A stretch of DNA of 38,327 nt from a virus, in IMG/VR virus record IMGVR_UViG_3300041406_000077, positions 1 to 38,327 of that record; one strand, 5' to 3'. Position 1 is the stretch's first letter, and each line of letters begins with the position of its first letter. The position numbers were made by a program, and so were the translations under genes. Below the pieces are notes generated by a model that was not told the DNA's origin, did not search any database, and worked only from the letters and a program-made list of their open reading frames with translations. Positions 1 to 6,443 of the stretch are shown here, one piece after another.

Positions 1-241
1 TCCGCGCGTCCAGGACCTTACGCCCGGACGGCGTCAGCCCCAACTGATCGCACGCTTTCAGATAGACGGACTGGGTGACGTTATCGAACCTGTTGTCTAT
101 GACCGGCCAGTCCGGGTCATCCAGGCGTTCGGCCATCATCATCAGCACCGCCACCGCGCCCTCATCCATCGCCGTGATGATGCCCTCACGCTTAGCCGCC
201 TGCACCGACTCGTTCGTGACCTGCCAGATTTCGCCCTGCAT
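1..241 (-). CDS. terS: Terminase small subunit, left copy, truncated by the window edge
   Basis: This is the first 80 codons of a protein nearly identical to the complete small terminase at 37676-37999; the 3' end lies beyond base 1. The start is ATG at 241, two bases after the stop of the membrane peptide gene, and an in-frame TAG lies four codons upstream, so no longer form is possible here. Compared with the right copy, the start is ATG instead of GTG and residue 7 is Gln instead of His; the other coding differences I could check are synonymous. The small subunit recognises packaging-site DNA and loads the large terminase. Confidence 0.85.
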   Translation of the reverse strand, partial: MQGEIWQVTNESVQAAKREGIITAMDEGAVAVLMMMAERLDDPDWPVIDNRFDNVTQSVYLKACDQLGLTPSGRKVLDAR

Positions 242-243
242 GA

Positions 244-318
244 CTAGCGCCTAATACCAAACAGGCCCACTACCAGGATGAGCAGCAGCAGAATAACGAT
301 GAGCCAAAGCGGGTCCAT
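244..318 (-). CDS. 24-residue single-span membrane peptide, left copy
   Basis: A tiny gene begins MDPLWLIVILLLLI and ends GLFGIRR, so it is one hydrophobic helix with a basic tail. ATG at 318 has an AAAGGAC ribosome site 6-8 bases upstream, and its TAG stop is two bases before the terS start. The right copy (38002-38076) encodes the identical peptide although the DNA differs at two synonymous positions, which argues that it is translated. Its composition recalls the very short bacterial hydrophobic protein families (DUF3309/Lmo0937-like). The function is unknown; coupling to terS is a possibility. Confidence 0.7.
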   Translation of the reverse strand: MDPLWLIVILLLLILVVGLFGIRR

Positions 319-478
319 GACCGTGTCCTTTCCGTGGTGTCCCTATACTGGGGTGTGGCAGTGGCCGGTGAGGTTCGCTTTTCGGGAGTAGAGCGAACCC
401 ATGACCCGGACGCCAGCCGCCAATTCCTATAGGCGGCTAAGCCCCCGCAGGTTGGGACTTGCGGGGGCACTTCCGTTT
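319..478. other. Non-coding three-hairpin segment, candidate cos/packaging region (left copy)
   Basis: Three inverted repeats stand in a row: GGTTCGCT/AGCGAACC near 372-399, AGCCGCC/GGCGGCT near 415-438 and GCCCCCGC/GCGGGGGC at 441-468, the last followed on the plus strand by ACTTCCGTTTTC. The segment lies between an HNH gene and terS, where cos sites sit in many HNH-associated cos phages. The last hairpin could also terminate transcription in either direction. The cleavage site itself cannot be read from sequence alone. Confidence 0.5.
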
Positions 479-1069
479 TCAGAACAGCGCCGGCTGTGCG
501 CCTGCCAGTGAGTCGGCCTTGATGTTGTTACAGATGAGATGCGCCAACTGCACGTTTCCGGGAACATGCGCCCCACCCAGCGACACCGGGACGATATGGT
601 CCAGGCTGGCGCTCATAGGATCCGGATACCTGGCCGACCTGCTTACACGCTTCCCGCAAATGCCGCAGCGCCAGCCGTCCCGCTCAAAGATTTCCCGCTT
701 ATTGATCGGGACGTAGTCCACACCATGACGGCGGGCGCGTTCCCTGTAGTGTCCGCGGCCACCGCCCTGATATGCGGGGTGGCCCTCAGCCCTGCGCTGT
801 GCGCGATAGTGCCGCACGCATTTATTCAGTGCGATGGTTGGGGCGTCGCAGCCATCCACCACGCACACCAGCGGTTGCGTCTTTGGCTGTCCAGACGGGC
901 GGCCCTTGGGGACATACAATTCACGCCTGCGCGCCAGCTTGCGGTCATTCGCGCCACTTTGAATCTGCCGCCGATACTTGGCGGCTTCCCTGCATGTCGC
1001 GGTGCAGTAGACATGATTAGGCCGGATCGACTCAAACTCTCCGGTACACCAGGCGCATGCGACCAGCAC
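479..1069 (-). CDS. HNH endonuclease beside the packaging region
   Basis: 196 residues. The N-terminal half has two Cys clusters (CAWC..., YCTATC at about residues 5-27, and CVVDGCDAP...C at about 69-88) that look like zinc ribbons. The C-terminal half is an HNH nuclease: REIFERDGWRCGICGK, then the catalytic SLDHIVPVSLGG and an Asn-rich end, LICNNIKAD. Such HNH proteins next to cos assist terminase cleavage in HK97-like phages. The start is GTG at 1069, seven bases after GGGAGG. The gene is absent from the otherwise matching right copy (38236-38327), so it behaves as an optional cassette. Confidence 0.88.
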   Translation of the reverse strand: MLVACAWCTGEFESIRPNHVYCTATCREAAKYRRQIQSGANDRKLARRRELYVPKGRPSGQPKTQPLVCVVDGCDAPTIALNKCVRHYRAQRRAEGHPAYQGGGRGHYRERARRHGVDYVPINKREIFERDGWRCGICGKRVSRSARYPDPMSASLDHIVPVSLGGAHVPGNVQLAHLICNNIKADSLAGAQPALF

Positions 1070-1100
1070 AGGCCAGCCTCCCGTCGTCTACCGTATTCCC

Positions 1101-1118
1101 GTCTACACATTATTAGAC
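1101..1118. promoter_or_regulatory. Operator-like palindrome upstream of the HNH gene
   Basis: GTCTA-N8-TAGAC, a one-base-longer variant of the recurring 17-bp motif, with another half-site GTCTA at 1086. On the minus strand it contains a TAATAAT -10-like box that would drive the HNH gene. The matching place in the right copy holds the standard 17-bp form at 38272-38288. Confidence 0.65.
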
Positions 1119-1135
1119 GTGACCCGGCTTAAAGC

Positions 1136-1231
1136 TCAGGGGAGAGATGGCACACTGCGGGCGAAAGCGTCCGCCCCTTGTTCAGCCAGGGATTCCGACG
1201 CCCCTACCCCTGGATGCTGTCGCTGGTGCAT
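1136..1231 (-). CDS. Possible 31-residue peptide
   Basis: An open frame begins at ATG 1231, sharing its A with the stop of the upstream HNH gene (TGATG), a coupling form used throughout this genome. The peptide contains ASESLAEQGADAFARS and has no recognised domain. Conservation cannot be judged because the right edge copy ends inside this region. It may be noise. Confidence 0.25.
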   Translation of the reverse strand: MHQRQHPGVGASESLAEQGADAFARSVPSLP

Positions 1232-1515
1232 CACCATTGTCTGGATAGGAGCCCTAGCCCCGGGGGTGGTGGCTTGTTGCCTCGTTGTTTGTTGCATTTG
1301 CTGTGTGCGGGTGCGAGGTTGGCGGGGTCCTCGCGTAGTTCGGGGTGGGTGGACCAGGCTTTGATGTGGTCCACGCTAAATGCCATGTCGTCGTCGGGGG
1401 TCAGTGTGTAGTCGATGGGCTGGCCGCATAGCCAGCAGGGTAGGCGTTTGGCTTTTAGTTCGCGGGCTAGGCGTTGGCCTCGTCTGCTGTGCCTGGCTTT
1501 GGCTGCTCCGTCCAT
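1231..1515 (-). CDS. Small HNH endonuclease
   Basis: 94 residues. The nuclease shows CWLCGQPIDY at about residue 30, then AFSVDHIKAWSTHPELRED with the catalytic DH, and NLAPAHSKCNKQRGNK with the closing Asn/His and Cys. This is the compact CxxC...DH...H..CN layout of small phage HNH proteins. The start ATG at 1515 has GGAGGAAC immediately upstream; longer open reading in this frame is low-complexity and not credible. It overlaps the 3' end of the HTH gene by 49 bases, so the two are probably co-expressed. Homing or packaging-linked cutting are both possible. Confidence 0.8.
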   Translation of the reverse strand: MDGAAKARHSRRGQRLARELKAKRLPCWLCGQPIDYTLTPDDDMAFSVDHIKAWSTHPELREDPANLAPAHSKCNKQRGNKPPPPGLGLLSRQW

Positions 1516-1754
1516 GTTCCTCCGCCTCGCGTTGGGGTCAGGACCATGGCCATGTCCAGGTGGTGCAGCATGCGGAACAGCATGGGTAGGGTGGGGGTGG
1601 CTTTGCCTGTCATGAGGAAGCTTAGGTGTTTGGTGCTGATGCCCAGGTGTCTGGCCATGAGGACGTGCGCTGTGCCTTTGGCTTGCATTTGTTGGCGGAT
1701 TAGTGGCATGACGTCGTCTGTGCTGTTGGCCAGTCTCACGTCGATGATGTCCAC
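1467..1754 (-). CDS. XRE-like helix-turn-helix protein
   Basis: 95 residues. The region around residues 16-60 (QQMQAKGTAHVLMARHLGIS, then KHLSFLMTGKATPTLPMLFR) has the length and pattern of an XRE-type HTH: an Ala-Arg-xx-Gly-Ile-Ser turn followed by a recognition helix. The start is GTG at 1754 with AAAGG about 12 bases upstream. It is the first gene of a short unit driven from the operator/promoter at about 1975, so it could be under repressor control and regulate late or HNH genes in turn. The function is inferred from the fold only. Confidence 0.7.
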   Translation of the reverse strand: MDIIDVRLANSTDDVMPLIRQQMQAKGTAHVLMARHLGISTKHLSFLMTGKATPTLPMLFRMLHHLDMAMVLTPTRGGGTWTEQPKPGTADEANA

Positions 1755-2035
1755 TAGGGTGGGCCTTTCGTGCGGGGTTCCTGCCTGCCGGCCCGGTCGT
1801 TGGTCTCAGCGGTTCCGGGCCGGCGTCGGCAGGCTGGCGTTTCCCTTGGACGTGCCCGATGGGGACGGGTGACGGGTCCGGTAAAGCCAACATGGCAGAC
1901 GTGGCGCCCTGACCTGGGGGGTGGATAGGCTGCCACGTCTGCCACCTGCACCTAAGTGTTTACCAGCTCCGGGCGTCTAGTCAACATGGACACACGCTGT
2001 TGTAAAAGTTTTGACTGTTTGTTTGTCATATCCCG
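1755..2035. other. Non-coding region with two long inverted repeats
   Basis: No credible gene lies here. One inverted repeat at 1783-1834 pairs GCCTGCCGGCCCGG with CCGGGCC and GGCAGGC around a six-base bulge. A second at 1893-1944 has perfect 13-base arms TGGCAGACGTGGC and GCCACGTCTGCCA with a 26-base loop. Neither has a clear T-run on the minus strand, so they may be protein-binding sites, transcript ends or RNA structures at the end of the early operon. The operator at 1975-1991 lies at its right side. Confidence 0.6.
1975..1991 (-). promoter_or_regulatory. Operator overlapping a leftward promoter
   Basis: GTCTAGTCAACATGGAC, matching GTCTA-N7-TAGAC with one mismatch. On the minus strand TTGACT at this site, 16 bases, then TAAACA would make a sigma70-type promoter for the HTH/HNH unit, with the operator covering the -35 box. 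Confidence 0.55.
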
Positions 2036-2206
2036 TCAGGCGGCGGCGCGGGCCTCCGGGGTATGACATGAGCATTCGCAGGTGCCTATGGCGTTCCCGC
2101 GGCGGGCTGGGTTCCAGGCGATGCCGGTGCAGTGGCGGTGGGATCCGCAGCGGCATTGGGCGCTGACGCGCAGCTGGGGCGTGTCACTGACTGTCTGCCG
2201 GGTCAT
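2036..2206 (-). CDS. 56-residue Cys/His-rich protein
   Basis: Starts MTRQTVSDTPQLRVSAQC and carries QCRCGSHRHC and CECSCH clusters, so it probably binds zinc. ATG at 2206 overlaps the upstream stop by ATGA, the usual coupling in this operon. It is the last gene of the early leftward operon. No family is recognised. Confidence 0.65.
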   Translation of the reverse strand: MTRQTVSDTPQLRVSAQCRCGSHRHCTGIAWNPARRGNAIGTCECSCHTPEARAAA

Positions 2207-2406
2207 GGTTTCCGGTGCGGGTTGGGGTATTGCACGGATGTACGGTAGACGTCCGCGAGGTCATAGAGTGAGCGCCGGCGGGCGTCCTGCCCCTGCTTGT
2301 GGATCAGGCCGCGGTGCGCCCAGTTCCTGATGGTGGATTCGGGGCGGTCCACGGCGACGGCCGCGGACACGGTATCCACCAGGACACGCTTTGGTTGCTC
2401 GCTCAT
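2203..2406 (-). CDS. MerR/excisionase-type helix-turn-helix protein
   Basis: 67 residues. VDTVSAAVAVDRPESTIRNW followed by AHRGLIHKQG and SLYDLADVYR is the layout of an HTH_17/MerR-like winged domain, as found in excisionases and small phage regulators. With no integrase in sight, a regulatory role is more likely than excision. ATG at 2406 overlaps the stop of the preceding gene by four bases. Confidence 0.75.
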   Translation of the reverse strand: MSEQPKRVLVDTVSAAVAVDRPESTIRNWAHRGLIHKQGQDARRRSLYDLADVYRTSVQYPNPHRKP

Positions 2407-2912
2407 GTCGGCACCGCCTGGATCGCGAACACGTCCCCGAACATATCGACGCCTCGCGCCCGCATGGAATAGATGGCGGCTTGCGTTTGCTCATCGTATT
2501 CCCGCGCTGATGCCATGGTTTCTGCGGCGTTCCGGTAGGCCATTTGGGTGGAGGTCTGGAAATCCTCCTCAGTCCAGTAGCGCAGCAGTTTGGTTTCCCC
2601 GTCCGGGGTGCCGATGGGGTATGCCTGATCCAGCATCGGGTCGATGTAATCCGCGGATTCAGCGAAAGCGTCTTGGAGGTATTCGAGATTCTTTCTCAGG
2701 CTCCCGCGCCGCTTGCGCCGCAGCTTCTCGGCGCGTTCCGTGATGAACCTCGCAGCCTCAGCCTTAATGTCCCGCTCAACATTCGGCAGCTGCGCTTCCA
2801 CTTCATCCTGCAAGGCTTCCCGCAGTTCGTTGGGCTTATGGCCTCCTGGCCTCTTGTGTTCCTCGTCCCAGCGGCGGTCGAATTCCGCCTCTAGCGCTTC
2901 CCTGGTCATCAT
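2403..2912 (-). CDS. Hypothetical charged helical protein
   Basis: 169 residues, strongly charged, with a likely coiled-coil stretch over about residues 25-85 (DEVEAQLPNVERDIKAEAAR, EKLRRKRRG). No family is recognised. The start MM at 2912/2909 overlaps the stop of the ParB-like gene by ATGA, and its own stop overlaps the HTH gene, so all three are translationally coupled. A DNA-linked function is a guess from its neighbours only. Confidence 0.7.
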   Translation of the reverse strand: MMTREALEAEFDRRWDEEHKRPGGHKPNELREALQDEVEAQLPNVERDIKAEAARFITERAEKLRRKRRGSLRKNLEYLQDAFAESADYIDPMLDQAYPIGTPDGETKLLRYWTEEDFQTSTQMAYRNAAETMASAREYDEQTQAAIYSMRARGVDMFGDVFAIQAVPT

Positions 2913-3844
2913 GGCCGGTCGAACTCCTTAAGGATTCTGGTAATCATGGCTATGGCGTCGCGGCAGCGCTGCGGGGTTATCCGCATGCCTTCCACGACGT
3001 AATCCCGGTGGTGCGGCCAGAATGCCCTCATGAATGAGTCGCCCGGCGCTAGGCCGGCTATCAGGTGGACGGCCTCAGCCATGTGGACGTTTGCGCTGCG
3101 GATGCCTTGTTCTATTTGGCGCTGGGCCTCGCGTTCCTTGCGGGTGTCCTCCAGGTGCGCGGCCCAGGCCGCCGCCGGTGTCATGGTGCCGTCCTGGATC
3201 AGCGCCACATAACGGGACCCGGCCATGGTCAGATCCGCGACGATTCCGGCGTTCCGCTCCGCCTCCGCCTTGGCCTCATCCTTTTCCCGGCGGCGCTGCT
3301 CGCGTTCCAGAATCTTGTCCCGCTCCGCTGAATCCTTGACTGTCTTGGCCTCCTGATAGGCGGCGTCCAGTGCCAGATCCCCGTTCACCACGGCGTCCGC
3401 CAGATCCGGCCTGAAATCTAGGACCGTTCCGGCTAGCGCGAGGACAAAACGCCAATTCGATGCGCTATTTTGGGTTTCCAAAATATCGACACTGCCCCGT
3501 TTCCAGCGCCCGCCCTCGCGCCGCCCGTCCGCCAGCAGGACCAGCGCTGTGGCCATCGCGCGCGCCCCGGTGGACATGTTGCGGCGGGTGATGTTGGCGT
3601 CGATGACGTATTCCGCCAGGTCCGTGCCGTCATAGATGACATAGTGGGGTTCGACGCCCGCGAGGTCGCACGCGGCCGCGCGGTTCCTGCCGTCGAGGAT
3701 CAGCCCGTCAGGTGTGATGACCACGGGATTCCGCAGTCCGTTGGCGCGGATGGATTCGGCCAGTTCCTCCAGCTCCGGATCCGGAAGCATGGGGAACTTG
3801 TCCGCATAGGGGTGGGTTCCGGTGATGGCTTCCGTCGCCATCAT
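2909..3844 (-). CDS. ParB/Srx-type nuclease-like DNA-binding protein
   Basis: 311 residues. The N-terminal ParB domain is clear: HPYADKFPMLPDPELEELAE, SIRANGLRNPVVIT, and LDGRNRAAACDLAGV, the last matching the GxxRxxA nucleotide-binding box. A helical DNA-binding region follows (ITRRNMSTGARAMATALVLL) and then a long charged helix at about residues 180-240. Proteins of this type are common in actinophage early operons and are distinct from the small partner beside ParA at 15510. The start ATG at 3844 shares its A with the upstream stop (TGATG); a longer form from 3871 would run through the upstream gene. It could act in partition, recombination or regulation. Confidence 0.8.
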   Translation of the reverse strand: MMATEAITGTHPYADKFPMLPDPELEELAESIRANGLRNPVVITPDGLILDGRNRAAACDLAGVEPHYVIYDGTDLAEYVIDANITRRNMSTGARAMATALVLLADGRREGGRWKRGSVDILETQNSASNWRFVLALAGTVLDFRPDLADAVVNGDLALDAAYQEAKTVKDSAERDKILEREQRRREKDEAKAEAERNAGIVADLTMAGSRYVALIQDGTMTPAAAWAAHLEDTRKEREAQRQIEQGIRSANVHMAEAVHLIAGLAPGDSFMRAFWPHHRDYVVEGMRITPQRCRDAIAMITRILKEFDRP

Positions 3845-3990
3845 CACAGCCACCAGGTCGCGGTGGCCCATCCGGCGATGAGTCCGGCGGTGAGGTATGC
3901 GGCGTGGACGAGTGCGCGCCGTCGGCGGATCCTGCGCTGGGCGGGTCGGATGGTTTCCCGGAAAAACCTGTAGTAGCTGTCTGTGGTCAT
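3844..3990 (-). CDS. 48-residue single-span membrane protein
   Basis: MTTDSYYRFFRETIRPAQRR is followed by an Arg-rich stretch and a hydrophobic C-terminal helix (AAYLTAGLIAGWATATWWL). The positive-inside rule places the basic N-terminus in the cytoplasm. ATG at 3990 overlaps the previous stop (ATGA) and its stop overlaps the ParB-like start. Function unknown. Confidence 0.65.
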   Translation of the reverse strand: MTTDSYYRFFRETIRPAQRRIRRRRALVHAAYLTAGLIAGWATATWWL

Positions 3991-4202
3991 TTCTTCCTCC
4001 GGTGTCTCGGCCCCCAGGGTGTGGCCCAGGGTTTTAGGATGGTGGTTGCGTCGCCGGACACGGGCCAGGGCCAGCCCTGTCCGGCGCGCTGTTCGGCTTT
4101 GGCGACTGTCTCCGTCATCAGCGCTGGGTTGTCCGCTTTCGCCGCGGCGCGCGCCTGCGCGTCTTCCGTGGCGTGTCCTTGGACATCAGGCGCCCGGCTC
4201 AT
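3987..4202 (-). CDS. Hypothetical protein, 71 residues
   Basis: Begins MSRAPDVQGHATEDAQARAA and ends in a basic RHRRKK tail; an Ala-rich helix is likely in the first half. It overlaps the upstream gene by 17 bases and the downstream one by four. No family is recognised and no membrane segment is present. Confidence 0.6.
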   Translation of the reverse strand: MSRAPDVQGHATEDAQARAAAKADNPALMTETVAKAEQRAGQGWPWPVSGDATTILKPWATPWGPRHRRKK

Positions 4203-4395
4203 CCGGGATGACTTCCACTGTCCGGACCAGGATGGACAGGGACAGCATGGGCAGCGCTTTCTTGTCGCCCAGCCCTTCAATATCCACGCCGTCCTGGCTG
4301 ATGAACCAGGGGAACTCTTCCCCGTCGATGAACAGTTTTTTGGCGCGCAGGTCCACGACGGCTTTGTCCGGCAGGCGGGGGATGCTTTGGCTCAT
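4186..4395 (-). CDS. Hypothetical protein, 69 residues
   Basis: The pattern VVDLRAKKLFIDGEEFPWFI then GVDIEGLGDKKALPMLSLSI suggests a small beta-rich fold like short conserved actinophage proteins of early operons. ATG at 4395 overlaps the previous stop by ATGA. The function is not known. Confidence 0.65.
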   Translation of the reverse strand: MSQSIPRLPDKAVVDLRAKKLFIDGEEFPWFISQDGVDIEGLGDKKALPMLSLSILVRTVEVIPDEPGA

Positions 4396-4631
4396 GGCTG
4401 GCCCTCCAGGATGTGGTGTCCGCAGTTGGGGCATTGGATGTCCACGTCCACTAGCGCGGATGTGGTCTGTCCGGTGCGGCGGCGCCAGTCGCGCATGTAG
4501 GAATTCCGGGCGAGCTTGCACGGGGTACAGGGTTCCTCGCCTGTTCTGATGTGGCGCTGGAGTCCGGCGTAGGTGCCGCAGGGTGCGACGTCGTCCACCA
4601 CTGTGGGCGCGCCGTTGTAGGCGTAGTTCAT
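4392..4631 (-). CDS. Small Cys-rich protein, zinc-binding type
   Basis: 79 residues. APCGTYAGLQRHIRTGEEPC followed by TPCKLARNSYMRDWRRRTG is a motif often seen in short actinobacterial and actinophage proteins, and CPNCGH near the C-terminus is a further zinc knuckle. ATG at 4631 overlaps the previous stop by ATGA. The basic helix after the first Cys pair suggests nucleic acid binding, but the role is unknown. Confidence 0.65.
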   Translation of the reverse strand: MNYAYNGAPTVVDDVAPCGTYAGLQRHIRTGEEPCTPCKLARNSYMRDWRRRTGQTTSALVDVDIQCPNCGHHILEGQP

Positions 4632-4882
4632 GGCGCGCCCTTGGCTGGTCCGGCCAGCGCGAAGTCCGCTTGCCATTGTTCGACGGCGAAGCCGAACGCT
4701 GCCAGGGCCGCGACGAACGGCTGGCAGTGCCTGGGGAAGTCCGTCACTGCGCGCTTGAAGTCGTACCAGGCCAGCCAGGCGCGGCCCTGCGGCGACTCCG
4801 ACAGGGCACGGCGCATGTAGAGCATGGCCAGGTTGGGCTGGCCCGTCCTTATGGCGTGTTCGGCGCGGCCGATGTAGTCCAC
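4628..4882 (-). CDS. Hypothetical protein, 84 residues
   Basis: Starts MDYIGRAEHAIRTGQPNLAM at GTG 4882, four bases after GGAGGG; a TTG twelve bases upstream is less well placed. The protein is helical and Trp/Phe-rich and resembles short conserved actinophage proteins with a tandem-helix pattern (AIRTGQPNLAMLYMRRALSE looks TPR-like). It is the first gene after the 4910 operator, so it probably opens a repressor-controlled transcript. Confidence 0.65.
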   Translation of the reverse strand: MDYIGRAEHAIRTGQPNLAMLYMRRALSESPQGRAWLAWYDFKRAVTDFPRHCQPFVAALAAFGFAVEQWQADFALAGPAKGAP

Positions 4883-4909
4883 TGTTCCCTCCAAAATTCG
4901 GCGTCTTGC

Positions 4910-4926
4910 GTCTATGGAATTTAGAC
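4910..4926. promoter_or_regulatory. Operator palindrome inside the early operon
   Basis: GTCTATGGAATTTAGAC, an exact GTCTA-N7-TAGAC match in the short gap between the SSB gene and the next gene downstream. It probably marks an internal promoter or a site where bound repressor blocks elongation. Confidence 0.7.
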
Positions 4927-4936
4927 GCTTCCGGTA

Positions 4937-5389
4937 TTAGTAAACAGGCCCGGCGGCCCAGTCGCTGCCACTTGCGGGCGTGTCCTGCGGCGCGCCCCAG
5001 CCGCCGGCGGTGCCGGTGTCCTGGCGCGGGGTGCGGGTGACCTGCGCGGACGCGTAGCGCAGCGACGGCCCGATGTCCTCCACTTCTACCTCCACGACGG
5101 TGCGTTTCTCGCCTTCCTGGGTTTCGTAGGACCTGGATTTCAGCCGCCCGGTGACGATGACCCGGGCACCTTTGGTCAGGGACTGCGCGGCGTTTTCGGC
5201 CTGTTCGCGCCACACCCCGCAGCGCAGGAACAGGGTTTCGCCGTCCACGGTCTGGCCGGTGTCTTTGTCGTAGCGGCGCGGCGTGGACGCGACGGTGAAA
5301 TTGGCGACGGCCTGCCCGGACGGGGTAAACCTCAGTTCGGGATCCGCTACCAGGTTGCCGATGACGGTAATGGTGGTTTCGTTTGGCAT
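4937..5389 (-). CDS. ssb: Single-stranded DNA-binding protein
   Basis: 150 residues. The OB-fold spans about residues 1-110: [20 protein letters not shown], then [38 protein letters not shown] and [19 protein letters not shown], all typical of bacterial and phage SSB. The C-terminus ends AGPVY and lacks the acidic DDDIPF tip through which cellular SSB recruits partners. The start ATG at 5389 shares its A with the upstream stop; a longer frame exists but has no SSB character. It would coat DNA for the RecT/exonuclease recombination system and replication. Confidence 0.92.
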   Translation of the reverse strand: MPNETTITVIGNLVADPELRFTPSGQAVANFTVASTPRRYDKDTGQTVDGETLFLRCGVWREQAENAAQSLTKGARVIVTGRLKSRSYETQEGEKRTVVEVEVEDIGPSLRYASAQVTRTPRQDTGTAGGWGAPQDTPASGSDWAAGPVY

Positions 5390-5628
5390 CAGTTCAGCCT
5401 GACCCTTTCGTCCTCCGCGTCGGCCTCGGCCTGCCATTCCCTGGCGAGCTGCCGGGCGATGGCCGCAGCGCGTCGTTTGCCCAGCCCGTGCGCGAACGAC
5501 GTCACACGGAACCCGCCGGGTTTGTCCGGTTCAGTGGTTATGAGGATCAGCGCCAGGGGATAGTCCGGGTCGGCGTTTTTGAGTGCTTCCAGGATCCGGT
5601 CCACGGGCGGCTGGTCGGCGGCGCTCAT
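5389..5628 (-). CDS. Hypothetical protein, 79 residues
   Basis: Starts [20 protein letters not shown]. It contains [20 protein letters not shown] and a helical charged end. It is coupled to the upstream gene by ATGA and to ssb by TGATG, so its expression matches SSB. No family is recognised. Confidence 0.65.
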   Translation of the reverse strand: MSAADQPPVDRILEALKNADPDYPLALILITTEPDKPGGFRVTSFAHGLGKRRAAAIARQLAREWQAEADAEDERVRLN

Positions 5629-5846
5629 CCGGCCACGCCCTTGACCGCGAGGATGAGCAGGTGGGCGAGGATGACGCCGGCGAACGCGCCCCCGGCGGTC
5701 CAGGCCCCGGCCCGCCAGGGGTGGCGGGCGTTCCTTATGGCGCGTTCCACGCGGCGGAACGTCAGGCCGGGATGGTCCAGGGTGGCGGCCCAGCCCGGCC
5801 CGTATTTGCGTTGGAGCCGTTGCGCGGCGGCGGTGCGGGTACTCAT
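5625..5846 (-). CDS. Small C-terminally anchored membrane protein
   Basis: 73 residues. A basic N-terminal half (RTAAAQRLQRKYGPGWAATL) is followed by one hydrophobic segment near the end (AGGAFAGVILAHLLILAV). ATG at 5846 overlaps the previous stop by ATGA. The function is unknown. Confidence 0.65.
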   Translation of the reverse strand: MSTRTAAAQRLQRKYGPGWAATLDHPGLTFRRVERAIRNARHPWRAGAWTAGGAFAGVILAHLLILAVKGVAG

Positions 5847-6187
5847 GACGTGATCCTTTCCATATAGTCCGTGTGCCTGATTTCGGTGAGCCAGCCGGGC
5901 ACGGACTTTATCGGGATGCCCAGTTGCCGGGCGAGGTCGGTTTCGATGGTGGCGGCGTGTCCGGTGCCGCGCAGGCGGGCGACGCCCTGGGCTTCCAGCA
6001 GCAGCCGGATCCCGGCGCGTGCCCAGTCCTGCCAGTCCGGTGCCGGGCTGGTCCCGGGTTCGGGCAGGTCGGACAGGCTCAGCACGCGGAAGCCTGCGGC
6101 GCGCAGCCTGCGGGCGGCGTCCAGAAACGTTGCCCGCGGGGTGGCGGCGCTGCCCTCGCGGGGTCCGGTGAGATACAGGGTTAGCAT
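5843..6187 (-). CDS. DUF4406-type, nucleoside deoxyribosyltransferase-like protein
   Basis: 114 residues. LYLTGPREGSAATPRATFLD, then AARRLRAAGFRVLSLSDLPE and a C-terminal GHAATIETDLARQLGIPI match the layout of DUF4406: YxxGP..., an AA-xLR-xxG helix, and ...E...A...G. These proteins share a fold with nucleoside 2-deoxyribosyltransferases and may act on nucleotides, though their reaction is not established. ATG at 6187 overlaps the upstream gene by seven bases; the longer frame upstream is not credible. Confidence 0.75.
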   Translation of the reverse strand: MLTLYLTGPREGSAATPRATFLDAARRLRAAGFRVLSLSDLPEPGTSPAPDWQDWARAGIRLLLEAQGVARLRGTGHAATIETDLARQLGIPIKSVPGWLTEIRHTDYMERITS

Positions 6188-6411
6188 GGGGTTTCGTCCG
6201 GTGACGGTGTGGCGGCCATTTGGATGAGGGCGACGCCCAGCGCTTCCGCGTCCTCGCGGGGCAGCGGTTCCTCGCCGGGGTCCACCTGGACAGATACGGC
6301 TTCCCCGTCCCAAAAGGCCCGCAGCGTTGCGGTCCGTCCGCCTGTCAGGGGCAGGATGTTTTCCGGTCCTACCGCGAATTCTTCCGCTTCATATTTCCGC
6401 CAGACTGTCAT
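6181..6411 (-). CDS. Hypothetical protein, 76 residues
   Basis: Starts MTVWRKYEAEEFAVGPENIL and includes LRAFWDGEAVSVQVDPGEEP, a probable small beta-sheet domain, then a helix (EDAEALGVALIQMAA). GGGGAG lies about 10 bases upstream of ATG 6411. It opens the segment downstream of the operator at 6444 and so is probably the first gene of an internal transcript. No family is recognised. Confidence 0.65.
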   Translation of the reverse strand: MTVWRKYEAEEFAVGPENILPLTGGRTATLRAFWDGEAVSVQVDPGEEPLPREDAEALGVALIQMAATPSPDETPC

Positions 6412-6443
6412 GCGCGACTTCTCCCCAACTTAGTAATCTACGC

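Larger units (their letters stand above)
1..478. repeat. Diverged direct repeat, left copy (terS end plus hairpin segment)
   Basis: This stretch matches 37759-38235 base for base except for about 14 substitutions and one single-base indel (four versus three G near 350). It carries the start of the small terminase gene, a 24-residue membrane peptide gene and a hairpin-rich non-coding segment. Homology stops at 478/479, directly beside the stop codon of the HNH gene at 479-1069. The right copy continues there with about 35 unrelated bases before homology resumes near the operator. Because the copies are not identical, this is not a simple assembly overlap. Confidence 0.9.

Noticed and set aside
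1-478. Exact terminal repeat of a packaged linear genome, or simple assembly overlap
   Set aside because: The copies differ at about 14 positions and one indel and diverge fully at the HNH gene, whereas true terminal repeats and assembly overlaps are identical.
1231-1893. 220-residue HNH protein starting at 1893
   Set aside because: The first 126 codons are Pro/His/Arg-rich frame-shadow of the HTH gene and the inverted repeats; ATG 1515 has a good ribosome site and starts just before the HNH domain.
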